In this document: positions 1-9,299 of the stretch, in pieces
How positions within the stretch are numbered: position 1 is the first letter of the stretch
Layout of the letters: each line of letters opens with the position of its first letter
From: Thiospirillum jenense
Lineage (GTDB): Bacteria > Pseudomonadota > Gammaproteobacteria > Chromatiales > Chromatiaceae
Length of the DNA: 34,961 nt
NCBI RefSeq assembly: GCF_014145225.1
Contig: NZ_JABVCQ010000032.1
Coordinates: 1-34,961 of the forward strand
Direction of reading: 5' to 3'
The notes under the pieces: model-generated
Told to the model about the DNA's origin: nothing
The model's input: only the letters and a program-made list of their open reading frames with translations
Database searches by the model: none
Made by a program: the position numbers and the translations under genes

Positions 1-1
1 T

Positions 2-589
2 GATAAATTAGCCTTTGAATACCATAGTAATCGTGGTTTATTCAAAATGAAAGATATTTTGGAGTATTTCCGTATTAACCTTAATTTGCTAGAAGGGAAA
101 TTATTGGACTTGGGATGTGGCAGTGGCGTTCCCGTGTGTCAGCATTTTCTTCATTATGGTTGGGAGGTAACGGGAATTGATATTTCGGCAAATATGCTTG
201 AATTGGCACGGCAATCTAATCCTGATGGCGTATTTCATCAAGCAGATATGGTTGAATATGAAATGGCAGAATCACGCTATGATGCAATCACAGCAATTTA
301 CAGCCTTTTTCATTTAACGCTCGCTAATCAATCCAGCGTATTTATTAAAGTACAGCGCGCCCTGAAACCGGGCGGTCAATTTTTATTCGCTTATGCCACG
401 CAAGATTACACCGGGTACGCAGAATTTTCTGGCAACCTGTCTTTTTTAGGCGTGATGCTCCCTTATCATCACACCACCCCAGATAAATTATTAGCGGAAC
501 TTGCTTCAATAGGATTGACCGCCGAATTCGTGGCGCACATCAATAAAGGTGGCGAAACCTTTTTGTGGGTAATTGTTAAAAAGTCGTGA
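2..589 (+). CDS. Class I SAM-dependent methyltransferase, 5' end cut by window edge
   Basis: The reading frame is open from base 2 to the stop at 587-589. The residues before the first ATG (position 47) read DKLAFEYHSNRGLFK, which matches the usual N-terminus of small class I methyltransferases (YDxLAxxYxxxRG), so the real start lies left of the window. The AdoMet-binding motif I LLDLGCGSG is clear, followed by the acidic residue ending strand 2 in GIDIS and a later LKPGG motif of the Methyltransf_25/UbiE-like fold. The substrate cannot be read from the sequence. The protein has no membrane segment and should be cytoplasmic. It faces lipA tail to tail, with about 130 bp between, and shows no operon link to anything visible. 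The fold is sure, the function is open. Confidence 0.85.
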   Translation, partial: DKLAFEYHSNRGLFKMKDILEYFRINLNLLEGKLLDLGCGSGVPVCQHFLHYGWEVTGIDISANMLELARQSNPDGVFHQADMVEYEMAESRYDAITAIYSLFHLTLANQSSVFIKVQRALKPGGQFLFAYATQDYTGYAEFSGNLSFLGVMLPYHHTTPDKLLAELASIGLTAEFVAHINKGGETFLWVIVKKS

Positions 590-719
590 CGGATGGCTGA
601 ATTAAACAACAGGATTTTAGGCACCTTTTATTTGTCATTTGGTGACTGATGCCCAAACTATTCTATTAATTGTACAAGCCACATCATCTCAAATTTGAAT
701 GATTGATTCATTTATTGAC

Positions 720-1706
720 TCATTCAGAATGCGTGAGATACCGCGCCTGCTGTTCGGCGTGATAAGACGAGCGCACCAACGCGCCGCTGGCGACGTGGCT
801 AAAACCCAACTCACGCGCAATTGTGGCCAATTCCGCAAATTCGTCGGGTGTCCAGTACCGTTGGACGGGCAGATGTGCGCGGCTGGGGGCAAGATATTGA
901 CCGATGGTGAGCATCTCACAGCCGTGTTGTCGCAAATCTGTCACTGTGGCGATGAGTTCCTCGCGGGTTTCGCCCAGCCCGACCATCAAGCCGGATTTGG
1001 TGGGGATGTTCGGATGACGGCGCTTGAATTCTTGCAATAAATTCAAGGAGTTATGGTAATCCGCACCCGGACGTGCCAATGGATAACAGCGAGCGACGGT
1101 TTCCACATTGTGATTGAATACGTCGGGTAATGACGACGCCAGTGTTGTGAGCGCAACAGTTTCACGCCCGCGAAAATCTGGTACCAAAATTTCAATGCGC
1201 ACCTCAGGCGCTGTGATGCGTAACGCTTTGATACAACTAACAAAATGCGCCGCTCCGCCATCGCGCAGGTCATCGCGGGTGACTGATGTCATCACGACAT
1301 AGCGTAGTTTTAACGCAACGATTGCGGCGGCTAACCGCTCGGGTTCAGCCGGATCCGGCAGCAGTGGTTGCCCGTGCGCCACGTCGCAAAAAGGACACCG
1401 GCGGGTGCAAAGCTCACCCAAAATCATAAATGCCGCCGTGCCATGCCCAAAACACTCGCCCAAATTGGGGCAGGCGGCTTCTTCGCAGACCGTCGCCAAG
1501 CCCGCTGTGCGTAATAGTGTTTTGATATGCGCCACCTGCGCCCCCGCTGGCAACGGCGCACGAATCCACGCGGGTTTGCGCAGCGGGGCGGTGGTGGGTG
1601 TAAATTGAATTGATAAGGGCGCGATTTTTTCAATACCGCGTCGATAAGATTGGGTATGACGACGCGATGGTGCTATTAACTCTGGTGAATCATCTGGGGG
1701 CGTCAT
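720..1706 (-). CDS. lipA: Lipoyl synthase LipA
   Basis: This radical-SAM enzyme inserts two sulfur atoms into protein-bound octanoyl groups to make lipoyl cofactor. Both cluster motifs are complete: the auxiliary [4Fe-4S] ligands C74, C79 and C85 ([12 protein letters not shown]) and the radical-SAM ligands C100, C104 and C107 (CTRRCPFC). The C-terminal RSSY motif (residues 312-315), which supplies the serine ligand of the auxiliary cluster, is present. The length of 328 aa is normal. The ATG overlaps the malQ stop codon in an ATGA arrangement, so translation is probably coupled to malQ. No lipB is adjacent, which is the usual partner. lpdA, whose E3 product acts on lipoyl groups, lies elsewhere in the window. 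Confidence 0.97.
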   Translation of the reverse strand: MTPPDDSPELIAPSRRHTQSYRRGIEKIAPLSIQFTPTTAPLRKPAWIRAPLPAGAQVAHIKTLLRTAGLATVCEEAACPNLGECFGHGTAAFMILGELCTRRCPFCDVAHGQPLLPDPAEPERLAAAIVALKLRYVVMTSVTRDDLRDGGAAHFVSCIKALRITAPEVRIEILVPDFRGRETVALTTLASSLPDVFNHNVETVARCYPLARPGADYHNSLNLLQEFKRRHPNIPTKSGLMVGLGETREELIATVTDLRQHGCEMLTIGQYLAPSRAHLPVQRYWTPDEFAELATIARELGFSHVASGALVRSSYHAEQQARYLTHSE

Positions 1707-3196
1707 GCTGTATGATCCTGCGCAGCGCGGCCATAGAGTTTAATTAAATAACGCAGGCGGGCGGGTAATTCAGCGTCAACCTGTGACCAACTAAACCGCC
1801 ATTGCCAATTGCCATCACTGGTGCCGGGTAAATTCATGCGGTGTTGACCGTCTAAGCCTAATAAATCTTGCAGCGGGATAATGGCTAAATTGGCGACGGA
1901 GGCGAATGCAGTGCGAATGAAAACCCAGGGCATGGCTTCATTCGGATTGCCGAGATATTCATACACATAATGACGCGATTCCGGAGTTAAACTTTCATAC
2001 CAACCGCAGGTCGTGTCATTATCATGCGTACCGGTGTACACCACCGAATCTTGCGTATGATAACTCGGCAAGTGAATATTATCATTGCTGCCATCAAATG
2101 CAAATTGCAAAACTTTCATGCCGGGTAATTGATATTTGCGGCGCAATTCATCCACTTCAGCGGTAATGACGCCCAAATCTTCGGCAATTAACGGCAAATC
2201 ACCAAACTCACGATGCAGGGCGGCAAATAACGCATCACCACCCGCTTTAACCCATTCTCCTTGAATGGCGTATTCTTCAGTGGCGGGGATTTCCCAATAG
2301 GCTTCAAAGCCACGAAAATGGTCAATGCGAATTAAGTCAAATAACTTTAACTGGGTACGAATACGGTCAATCCAAAAGCGAAACTGGCTTTTTTCTAATT
2401 GTTCCCAGTGATATAACGGATTGCCCCAGCGTTGCCCGGTGGCAGAAAAATAATCGGGGGGAACACCAGCTACAACACGCAAACTGCCGTCAGGATTTAA
2501 ATCAAAATCCTGTGGCCGTGCCCACACTTCGGCGCTGTCATACGCCACAAAAATTGGCATATCGCCGAATAAACGTACCCCAACGGTTGCCGCATGATGA
2601 TGCAATGCCGTCCATTGTTGAAAGAAAATAAATTGCTCCCAGCGAATATAATTTAATGCGTCAAGTAATTTATCTCGCGCTTGAGTTAATGCGCGTTTTT
2701 CACGGGTGCGCAAGCCTTTTGGCCATTGCCACCAGCTCTTTTGACGCTGTTCACTAATGGCGCGAAATAACACATAATCCTCTAGCCAATACGCATGATT
2801 GGCACAAAAGATATTGAATTCGGTGCGTTCAGCGATGGTGGCTTTGATATTAAACCCACGATACGCCTGTTGCAATAACGCTTTTTTGGCAGTGTGATCT
2901 AAAGAATCAATTAACGCATCTTGATTAAGCCAACCTGAATTAACCAGCGTTTCTAAACTAATGAGTTGCGGATTGCCCGCATGTGCCGAGCTGGTTTGAT
3001 AGGGTGATAAACCGCCTTGCGGTGGTCCAATTGGCAGCATTTGCCACCAAGTCATACCGCAATCGGCAAGAAAGTTAATAAAATGAAATGCTTCACTACC
3101 AAGATCACCAGTATTGCCGGTGCCGGGTAATGAGGTAATGTGCAATAAAACGCCTGCTCGGCGTTCACTGCGAAAATCAGGATATTGCTGTGTCAT
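1703..3196 (-). CDS. malQ: 4-alpha-glucanotransferase (amylomaltase), GH77
   Basis: MalQ transfers alpha-1,4-glucan segments between maltodextrins in glycogen and maltodextrin turnover. The protein has 497 aa from the ATG at 3196. The frame stays open for 30 more codons upstream, but that part would overlap glgC and does not look like the family, while this ATG has AGGT about 7 bases upstream. GH77 catalytic residues are visible: nucleophile D292 in RIDHFRG, acid/base E339 in IAEDLG, and D394 in GTHDND. These fall within one residue of the well-known positions in Thermus amylomaltase. It lies 61 bp downstream of glgC and overlaps lipA by 4 bp, so glgC-malQ-lipA is probably one transcript. Confidence 0.95.
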   Translation of the reverse strand: MTQQYPDFRSERRAGVLLHITSLPGTGNTGDLGSEAFHFINFLADCGMTWWQMLPIGPPQGGLSPYQTSSAHAGNPQLISLETLVNSGWLNQDALIDSLDHTAKKALLQQAYRGFNIKATIAERTEFNIFCANHAYWLEDYVLFRAISEQRQKSWWQWPKGLRTREKRALTQARDKLLDALNYIRWEQFIFFQQWTALHHHAATVGVRLFGDMPIFVAYDSAEVWARPQDFDLNPDGSLRVVAGVPPDYFSATGQRWGNPLYHWEQLEKSQFRFWIDRIRTQLKLFDLIRIDHFRGFEAYWEIPATEEYAIQGEWVKAGGDALFAALHREFGDLPLIAEDLGVITAEVDELRRKYQLPGMKVLQFAFDGSNDNIHLPSYHTQDSVVYTGTHDNDTTCGWYESLTPESRHYVYEYLGNPNEAMPWVFIRTAFASVANLAIIPLQDLLGLDGQHRMNLPGTSDGNWQWRFSWSQVDAELPARLRYLIKLYGRAAQDHTA

Positions 3197-3257
3197 TGAT
3201 GACCTAATCATGAATAAACTGTGGTGTTTGGATAATAGATTGCAACAATGATGGGGA

Positions 3258-4529
3258 TTAACGCAGACGATTAACGCTTTGACCAAGCATGTCCGGTGTG
3301 ATTAATGTGATGCCAGTTTCGCTCATATAAAACCCAGCCGCTTTATCAGCATCAGGATCGCGTCCAATGACTGTATTGGGTGGAATTTGACACCAGCGAT
3401 CAATGACGGCGCGGTGAATATCACAATTACGCCCAATAGACACATTTGGCAAAATGACCGAATCGGTTACTTTGGCGTAAGAATTAACCCGCACATTGGA
3501 GAATAATAATGAATGACGCACAATAGCGCCAGAAATGACGCATCCGCCTGATACCATTGAATCCACTGCCATGCCGCGCCGCGTATCATCATCAAATACA
3601 AATTTAGCCGGCGGTAATTGCTCTTGATACGTCCAAATTGGCCAATTATCATCATATAGATTGAGCGGTGGTGTGACACCAATTAACTCTAAATTAGCCT
3701 CCCAAAACGCATCCACTGTTCCGACATCCCGCCAATAGGCTTGATTGCCACTGCGCACATCACGAAACGGATAAGCCATCACGCGGTAGCGATTGATAAT
3801 TTCGGGAATAATATCTTTACCAAAATCGTGGCTGGAGTGTGATGAATCGGCATCTTTAATCAGTTGCTCAAATAAAAAATCCCGATTGAAAACATAAATA
3901 CCCATTGAGGCAAGTGCAACATCAGGGCGATTGGGTAAGCTCTGCGGTTGCGCGGGTTTCTCTTGAAATGCCATCACCCGGTGCTGCGCATCAACAGTCA
4001 TCACGCCTAATTCTCGCGCCCTTAATAAATCAATTTCAATACAACCCACAGTCATATCAGCGCCGGTTTCGACATGCTGGGCAATCATCGCACCATAATC
4101 CATTTTATAGATATGATCGCCGGCAAGTATTAAAATATATTCGGGATTGTGATTACGAATAATGTCAAGATTTTGAAACACCGCATCCGCAGTGCCAGCA
4201 TACCAGGCGGTTTCAGCAACCCGCTGTTGCGCCGGCCATAATTCAACAAATTCACCGAATTCACCGCGTAAAAAACCCCAGCCTTTTTGAATATGCAAAA
4301 TCAGGGAATGTGCTTTATACTGCGTCAACACACCAATCCGTCGAATCCCAGAGTTAATACAATTAGACAAAGGAAAATCAACAATCCGAAATTTACCACC
4401 GAATGGCACAGCGGGTTTAGAACGCCATTGAGTTAATTGCCGTAAGCGCGCCCCCCGTCCGCCTGCAAGAATTAAAGCAAGGGTGTTGCGTGTTAAACGC
4501 GAAACAAAACGTGGATTAGATTCTGGCAT
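3258..4529 (-). CDS. glgC: Glucose-1-phosphate adenylyltransferase (ADP-glucose pyrophosphorylase)
   Basis: GlgC makes ADP-glucose from glucose-1-phosphate and ATP, the committed and allosterically controlled step of bacterial glycogen synthesis. The N-terminal nucleotidyltransferase signature LAGGRGARL (residues 21-29) and the [19 protein letters not shown] block are intact. A C-terminal left-handed beta-helix with [13 protein letters not shown]-type hexapeptides follows. I chose the ATG at 4529 (423 aa). An in-frame TTG 18 codons upstream has no family support. The position matching the fructose-1,6-bisphosphate-binding Lys39 of the E. coli enzyme appears to be Trp36 (LTQWRSKPA), so the activator may differ. 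It is first in glgC-malQ-lipA and divergent from glgB. Confidence 0.96.
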   Translation of the reverse strand: MPESNPRFVSRLTRNTLALILAGGRGARLRQLTQWRSKPAVPFGGKFRIVDFPLSNCINSGIRRIGVLTQYKAHSLILHIQKGWGFLRGEFGEFVELWPAQQRVAETAWYAGTADAVFQNLDIIRNHNPEYILILAGDHIYKMDYGAMIAQHVETGADMTVGCIEIDLLRARELGVMTVDAQHRVMAFQEKPAQPQSLPNRPDVALASMGIYVFNRDFLFEQLIKDADSSHSSHDFGKDIIPEIINRYRVMAYPFRDVRSGNQAYWRDVGTVDAFWEANLELIGVTPPLNLYDDNWPIWTYQEQLPPAKFVFDDDTRRGMAVDSMVSGGCVISGAIVRHSLLFSNVRVNSYAKVTDSVILPNVSIGRNCDIHRAVIDRWCQIPPNTVIGRDPDADKAAGFYMSETGITLITPDMLGQSVNRLR

Positions 4530-4850
4530 AATAGACTCAACTGTATGATTGCAATTTTGAATAAGAAAACGGGCGTTCGACAATAGATCGGCACCCGCAT
4601 TACAGTTAGCAGCACACCGCTTGATGCGTCACCGCGCCTCCGACAACAAACGGCTATGTTACCATTATCACGCCAGTGTTGGGTTGCTCCCCCCGCTACT
4701 TCAGCCATTGGCAAGCAATGTTATCCATAAAAAACGAAAGCGGTTTAAACTAACCTTATTGTTTTTTAACAATAAATTTGGTGTAATTACCCAACACATC
4801 ATTCCAAACTTATTTAATATTCACTCGACGTTACAGGTATTCATTTCGCC
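4530..4850. promoter_or_regulatory. Divergent glgC/glgB intergenic region
   Basis: This 321-bp stretch holds no convincing gene and must carry the promoters of both glycogen transcripts. The most distinct element is a perfect inverted repeat TTATTGTT-TTTT-AACAATAA at 4756-4775. It could be a small hairpin in the glgB leader or an operator. The right half is AT-rich, as expected of a promoter. I could not identify a convincing -35/-10 pair for either gene. Confidence 0.5.
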
Positions 4851-7166
4851 ATGCCTACTGCTCACGCAACGCCAAGTCAACTCCCCGAACCACTGCTCCG
4901 TCTTATTGAAGCACGTCATCACGAACCATTTGAAGTATTAGGTCGGCACCGTCTCGGCAACGGGCGTGCTGTGGTGCGCGTTTTTTTACCACGCGCAGAG
5001 CGAGTACGTTTAAATGGCGGGGTGGTTATCCTTAATCGTATTGACGGCACCGATCTATTTGTTTGGGAAGGTGATGAAACATTAGTTGATGGCTATTATT
5101 TAATTGATTGGTATGATAAACAAGGGCAAGTCCATACTCAACATGACCCTTATCTATTCCCACCTCAGTTAGACGATTTTGATTTACATTTATTTGGAGA
5201 AGGTCGCCATTGGCACGCCTATCGTTTCCTCGGCGCCCACCAATGTACAATAGATGGTATTACTGGGTTTCATTTCGCAGTCTGGGCACCCAGTGCCTCG
5301 CGTATTAGCGTTGTTGGCGATTTTAATGCGTGGGACGGCCGCGTTCATCCTATGCGAATACGCGGCGGCTCGGGCGTATGGGAATTATTTATCCCCGACT
5401 TATTACCGGGCAGTCTGTATAAATTTGAAGTCCGTGACCAAGCCGGTAATATATTTGTCAAAATTGATCCCTATGCCAATGCCTTCCAACAACGCCCAGA
5501 AACTGCCTCTATTTTATTAGCACCGAGCGATTATCAATGGCAAGATGATGAATGGCTAAAACGGCGGGTGCATTCAAATTGGCAACAACAACCGCTATCC
5601 GTTTATGAAATACACCTCGGCTCCTGGCAACGCAATGAAGATGGCAGTTTTTTAACTTACCATGAGTTAGCAGAACGCCTCGTTGACTATTGCCAAGAAT
5701 TGGGATTCACGCATGTTGAGTTATTACCCATCACTGAACATCCATTAGATGCTTCATGGGGTTATCAAGCCACCGGTTATTTCGCGCCTACCGCCCGTTT
5801 TGGTACACCAGATGACTTCCGTTATTTCGTGGATTATTTGCATATACACGACATAGGTGTATTGCTTGATTGGGTGCCTGCGCATTTCCCGCGTGATGCA
5901 ACTGCTTTAGCGCGTTATGATGGCACTGCATTATTTGAACATGCCGACCCGCGTCAAGGTGAACATCGTGATTGGGGAACGCTCATTTTTAATTATGGTC
6001 GCCACGAAGTAAAAAACTTTTTATTATCTAGCGCACTTTATTGGTTAAATGAATTTCACATTGATGGTTTGCGGGTGGATGCCGTCGCTTCAATGTTATA
6101 TTTGGATTATTCACGCAAAGAAGGCGAATGGATACCTAATAAATACGGCGGTAATGAAAACCTCGATGCCGTTGAATTCTTGCGTCAACTAAACACCGTC
6201 ACCCATGAGCAGCACCCGGGCACCTTAATGATTGCCGAGGAATCCACTTCATGGCCGCAGGTATCACGCCCAACGTATCTCGGTGGATTGGGATTTAGCA
6301 TGAAATGGAATATGGGTTGGATGCACGACACCCTCGCTTATATGGAAAAGGATCCCATCTACCGCCATTATCACCATGATTTATTAACTTTTGGATTGCT
6401 GTATGCGTTCAGTGAAAACTTCGTATTACCGTTTTCACATGATGAAGTCGTGCATGGCAAGCGCTCAATGCTAGACAAAATGCCCGGTGATTCATGGCAA
6501 AAATTTGCTTCATTACGTTTGCTTTACACGTTTATGTTTAGCTATCCAGGAAAAAAATTATTATTTCAAGGCTGTGAATTTGCGCAAGGCGGCGAATGGA
6601 ATTTCGATACACAAGCCGAGTGGTATTTATTAGAGCGCTCGCAACATCAGGGTATTAAACGCGTCGTTGCTGATCTCAACCGCCTTTATCAAACCTTACC
6701 CGCATTATACGAAGTGGATTTTGAAAGCGGTGGCTTTGAATGGATTGATTGCCATGACACCTCACAATCGGTGCTGAGTTATTTACGCAAATCAAAAGAC
6801 GGTACTCAATTGGTTGCTGCCGCGTTTAATTTTACCCCCGTCCCGCGTGAGAATTACCGCATCGGTGTTCCACAAGCTGGGTTTTATCGTGAAGCAATTA
6901 ATTCAGATGCCGATATTTATGGCGGCAGTAATGTCGGTAATCGCGGCGGTGTTCATTCAGAACCCGTGAATTGGATGGGACGTTTAAACTCCATTCCATT
7001 AGCCCTACCGCCATTGGCGGGGGTCATTATGGTACTAGAACCAGACCCAGCGCCATCAATTATGAAGAATGAATTGTCGGATGCAAGCACTGCACCTAGC
7101 ACAACAAATGAATCGGCGCTAATCACGAATGATCCGGTGTTAACTGACACATTAAACACGGATTGA
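4851..7166 (+). CDS. glgB: 1,4-alpha-glucan branching enzyme GlgB
   Basis: GlgB introduces alpha-1,6 branches into glycogen. The order is N-terminal beta-sandwich (about 20-115), CBM48 (about 130-225, with [22 protein letters not shown]) and GH13 catalytic barrel. Catalytic residues are visible: nucleophile D410 in GLRVDAV, acid/base E463 in IAEES, and D531 in [10 protein letters not shown]. These are five residues on from the E. coli positions. At 771 aa it is about 40 longer than usual because of a low-complexity Ser/Thr/Asn/Asp-rich C-terminal tail after residue ~735, which looks dispensable. The gene is monocistronic in appearance and divergent from glgC. Glycogen synthase and phosphorylase are not in the window. 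Confidence 0.97.
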   Translation: MPTAHATPSQLPEPLLRLIEARHHEPFEVLGRHRLGNGRAVVRVFLPRAERVRLNGGVVILNRIDGTDLFVWEGDETLVDGYYLIDWYDKQGQVHTQHDPYLFPPQLDDFDLHLFGEGRHWHAYRFLGAHQCTIDGITGFHFAVWAPSASRISVVGDFNAWDGRVHPMRIRGGSGVWELFIPDLLPGSLYKFEVRDQAGNIFVKIDPYANAFQQRPETASILLAPSDYQWQDDEWLKRRVHSNWQQQPLSVYEIHLGSWQRNEDGSFLTYHELAERLVDYCQELGFTHVELLPITEHPLDASWGYQATGYFAPTARFGTPDDFRYFVDYLHIHDIGVLLDWVPAHFPRDATALARYDGTALFEHADPRQGEHRDWGTLIFNYGRHEVKNFLLSSALYWLNEFHIDGLRVDAVASMLYLDYSRKEGEWIPNKYGGNENLDAVEFLRQLNTVTHEQHPGTLMIAEESTSWPQVSRPTYLGGLGFSMKWNMGWMHDTLAYMEKDPIYRHYHHDLLTFGLLYAFSENFVLPFSHDEVVHGKRSMLDKMPGDSWQKFASLRLLYTFMFSYPGKKLLFQGCEFAQGGEWNFDTQAEWYLLERSQHQGIKRVVADLNRLYQTLPALYEVDFESGGFEWIDCHDTSQSVLSYLRKSKDGTQLVAAAFNFTPVPRENYRIGVPQAGFYREAINSDADIYGGSNVGNRGGVHSEPVNWMGRLNSIPLALPPLAGVIMVLEPDPAPSIMKNELSDASTAPSTTNESALITNDPVLTDTLNTD

Positions 7167-7222
7167 TTAAACTCACCCCAATAGACAAATTGTCAGCAAA
7201 AAAGCCACGATAGGTATTCAGA

Positions 7223-8752
7223 GTGACCATCGTTTTTGGACAGCGTTTATGTGCTAATTTTTTAATAGTGTTGCTGAGTTTATTAGCGCCACCGCTATTT
7301 GCAACAACGCTGACTGATCTACCTCCACGTATTGCAACGAAATTGCCTGATTGGGGATTAAAACCCGCCCAAGTGAGCATTTATGTGCGTCGAGTAGATG
7401 CGGACACACCATTAGTGTTTTTTAATCCTGAACAACCGCGCATTCCAGCATCAACAATTAAATTAGTCACGACGATTGTGGGATTGGATGTGCTTGGCAC
7501 GAATTATCGTTGGACTACACAAGTCTATACCGACGGTAATCAACAAGGCGAACAACTCATTGGGAACCTTTACATTAAAGGGTTTGGCAACCCCTATTTA
7601 TCTAATGGAGAATTTGCTGATTTAATTCGTGGTATTCGCAATAAAGGCATTAGTATCATTCGTGGAAATATTTTACTTGATAATAGCTATCTCGACCCAC
7701 CTGAACAAGCGCGAGCGGATTTTGATGGCGCTGGTCAAAGTGCTTACAACGCTTTACCCGCCGCGTTAAGTATTAACCGCCAAGTCACAGATATTCATGT
7801 TTTTAATGATCGTGGCAATGGTAAAGTTGGTATTTATACTGATCCGCCGCTATCTGGAGTAGTCATTGATAATCAAGCACAACTGATTAATGCGCCGTGC
7901 CAAAATCGCTATCATCATCCATTCGTCAGTTTTATTGAAGCAACGCCAACCAGTGCACCAACTGTGCGGCTGACAGGTCAATTTGCCAGTGAATGTGGCG
8001 AGGAAGTTATTTATAGCCTTATGTTATCGCCCGAACAACATGCCGCCGCCGCATTTGATGCGCTATGGCATGATCTTGGTGGTCAAATCACGGGGCAGAT
8101 TCGGCTCGGTATGACACCACGTTCAGCGAAACTTTTGCACAATAGTCAATCCCAACCTTTAGCGGTTATCATTCGTGACATCAATAAATACAGCAATAAT
8201 TTGATGGCGCGCATGTTATTTTTAACTTTAGGTAATAAACGTTTTGGCTCGCCAGGTACATTAAAAAAATCGCGTGATGCTATGGCAGCTTGGCTAACAG
8301 CGCATCGATTTAATTGGCATGGTTTTATAATTGACAATGGTTCAGGTTTATCACGTCACACACGCATAGCCGCAGGCGATTTTGGTGAATTATTAACCTG
8401 GGCGTATCGCCAACCTTGGATGCCAGAGTTATTAAGCTCAATGGCAATTGCAGGAATTGATGGAACGGTGCGAAAACGACTTCGCCAAGAGCCAATTGCG
8501 GAACGGGCGCATCTCAAAACTGGTACAGTACGCGATGCGAGTTGTATTGCAGGATTTGTCCTTGACCGTAATAATCAGCGGTGGGTTGTCGTGGTCATGG
8601 TGAATGCAGATAGTCAAAAACAGGCGCTTGGCGCTTGGCAAGGTCATGCAGTACAGCATGAAATATTACGTTGGGTTTATCAGGGCGCGCCACTTAATGA
8701 GACGATTAAAACAACTGTGAAAAAAAATACCAAAACACGGTCAACTCCGTAA
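7223..8752 (+). CDS. dacB: D-alanyl-D-alanine carboxypeptidase/endopeptidase (PBP4, peptidase S13)
   Basis: This periplasmic penicillin-binding protein trims or cleaves peptidoglycan cross-links. An N-terminal signal sequence (about residues 1-27, hydrophobic LIVLLSLLAPPLFA) is followed by the active-site SxxK (S77-T-I-K80), SxN (S324-N-N326) and KTG (K432-T-G434). The long insertion between SxxK and SxN is typical of class C PBP4. The length is 509 aa against about 477 in E. coli, with a basic Lys/Thr-rich tail. The start is GTG at 7223 with AGG about 9 bases upstream. It follows glgB by 56 bp on the same strand, and read-through from glgB is possible. A hairpin at 8775-8807 ends it. Confidence 0.93.
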   Translation: MTIVFGQRLCANFLIVLLSLLAPPLFATTLTDLPPRIATKLPDWGLKPAQVSIYVRRVDADTPLVFFNPEQPRIPASTIKLVTTIVGLDVLGTNYRWTTQVYTDGNQQGEQLIGNLYIKGFGNPYLSNGEFADLIRGIRNKGISIIRGNILLDNSYLDPPEQARADFDGAGQSAYNALPAALSINRQVTDIHVFNDRGNGKVGIYTDPPLSGVVIDNQAQLINAPCQNRYHHPFVSFIEATPTSAPTVRLTGQFASECGEEVIYSLMLSPEQHAAAAFDALWHDLGGQITGQIRLGMTPRSAKLLHNSQSQPLAVIIRDINKYSNNLMARMLFLTLGNKRFGSPGTLKKSRDAMAAWLTAHRFNWHGFIIDNGSGLSRHTRIAAGDFGELLTWAYRQPWMPELLSSMAIAGIDGTVRKRLRQEPIAERAHLKTGTVRDASCIAGFVLDRNNQRWVVVVMVNADSQKQALGAWQGHAVQHEILRWVYQGAPLNETIKTTVKKNTKTRSTP

Positions 8753-8774
8753 ATGTTAAACAACCACAAAAAAC

Positions 8775-8807
8775 AAAACAGCTCATCTAATTACGACAAG
8801 CTGTTTT
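8775..8807. terminator. Bidirectional terminator-like hairpin between dacB and the convergent small gene
   Basis: Perfect 9-bp arms AAAACAGCT (8775-8783) and AGCTGTTTT (8799-8807) enclose a 15-base loop. A-rich and T-rich flanks on both sides suit termination of both convergent genes. The stem is AT-rich, so its strength is uncertain. Confidence 0.6.
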
Positions 8808-8838
8808 AATTAAAAATGGCTATTAATTTTTTTACGAA

Positions 8839-9129
8839 TTATTTTTTAGGCGGAATAGCATCAGGTTTTACTGCGGGTGGAGCAGGTTCAGCTTGTTTCT
8901 CTTCCATTGCCTTTTTATATCCAGGTTTATTGCGGCAATGCGCTTTAACTTGAATACCGTCTTTACGCACATACCCATCTACATAAGAACAACCAACGGT
9001 CGTTTCACACTGTTCTTTTTGCAATTCTTTACAAACTGTATTCGCAACGGCGGCAGAGTGACCAAACGTGACCGTTAAAATGGTTGCCGTTGCTACCGCG
9101 TTTAATGATAAAAACAGTTTTGACTTCAT
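8839..9129 (-). CDS. Small secreted cysteine-containing protein, unknown function
   Basis: The 96-aa product begins with a clear signal peptide: MKSK, then a hydrophobic stretch, with likely cleavage around residue 29 after AVA. The mature part has four cysteines (C33, C41, C47, C65) in a pattern like CKxLxxxxC-x5-CSYVxGYxRKDG-x-VKAxC, probably two disulfides in the periplasm. A Pro/Ala/Lys-rich tail follows. I recall similar short proteins annotated as hypothetical in many gammaproteobacteria and know of no function. It is divergent from typA and convergent with dacB. Confidence 0.75.
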   Translation of the reverse strand: MKSKLFLSLNAVATATILTVTFGHSAAVANTVCKELQKEQCETTVGCSYVDGYVRKDGIQVKAHCRNKPGYKKAMEEKQAEPAPPAVKPDAIPPKK

Positions 9130-9251
9130 TGTGCTTTCCTCAATGGTTTAGATTGACAAACAACTCAGAAACCAATAGTTTTACAGTCACCTCGCTAAAT
9201 GTCAAGGTAAAATATCTGCAATCCAATTATACTACACGCTTCCATCGCTAT

Positions 9252-9282
9252 GACGGCAAACACTGCCGTCTGTTTTTTTTTT
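9252..9282 (+). terminator. Intrinsic terminator in the leader of typA (candidate attenuator)
   Basis: GACGGCA (9252-9258), loop AACAC and TGCCGTC (9264-9270) form a perfect 7-bp GC-rich stem, followed by TG and ten T residues (9273-9282). It ends 17 bases before the typA GTG start, just ahead of the TAGGTG ribosome site. No rightward gene lies immediately upstream that needs ending: dacB already has a hairpin at 8775, and the gene between runs leftward. A TATACT -10-like box at 9228-9233 would place transcript starts just before the hairpin. Confidence 0.75.
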
Positions 9283-9299
9283 GCACAATAGGTGCTTTT

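Noticed and set aside
3197-3286. Extended N-terminus of malQ overlapping glgC
   Set aside because: The extra 30 codons do not resemble the GH77 N-terminus, and the ATG at 3196 has its own ribosome site.
9250-9291. 13-codon leader peptide with three Phe codons in the typA leader
   Set aside because: Not listed as a gene because there is no ribosome site, the Phe run follows simply from the terminator T-tract, and typA has no known link to phenylalanine.
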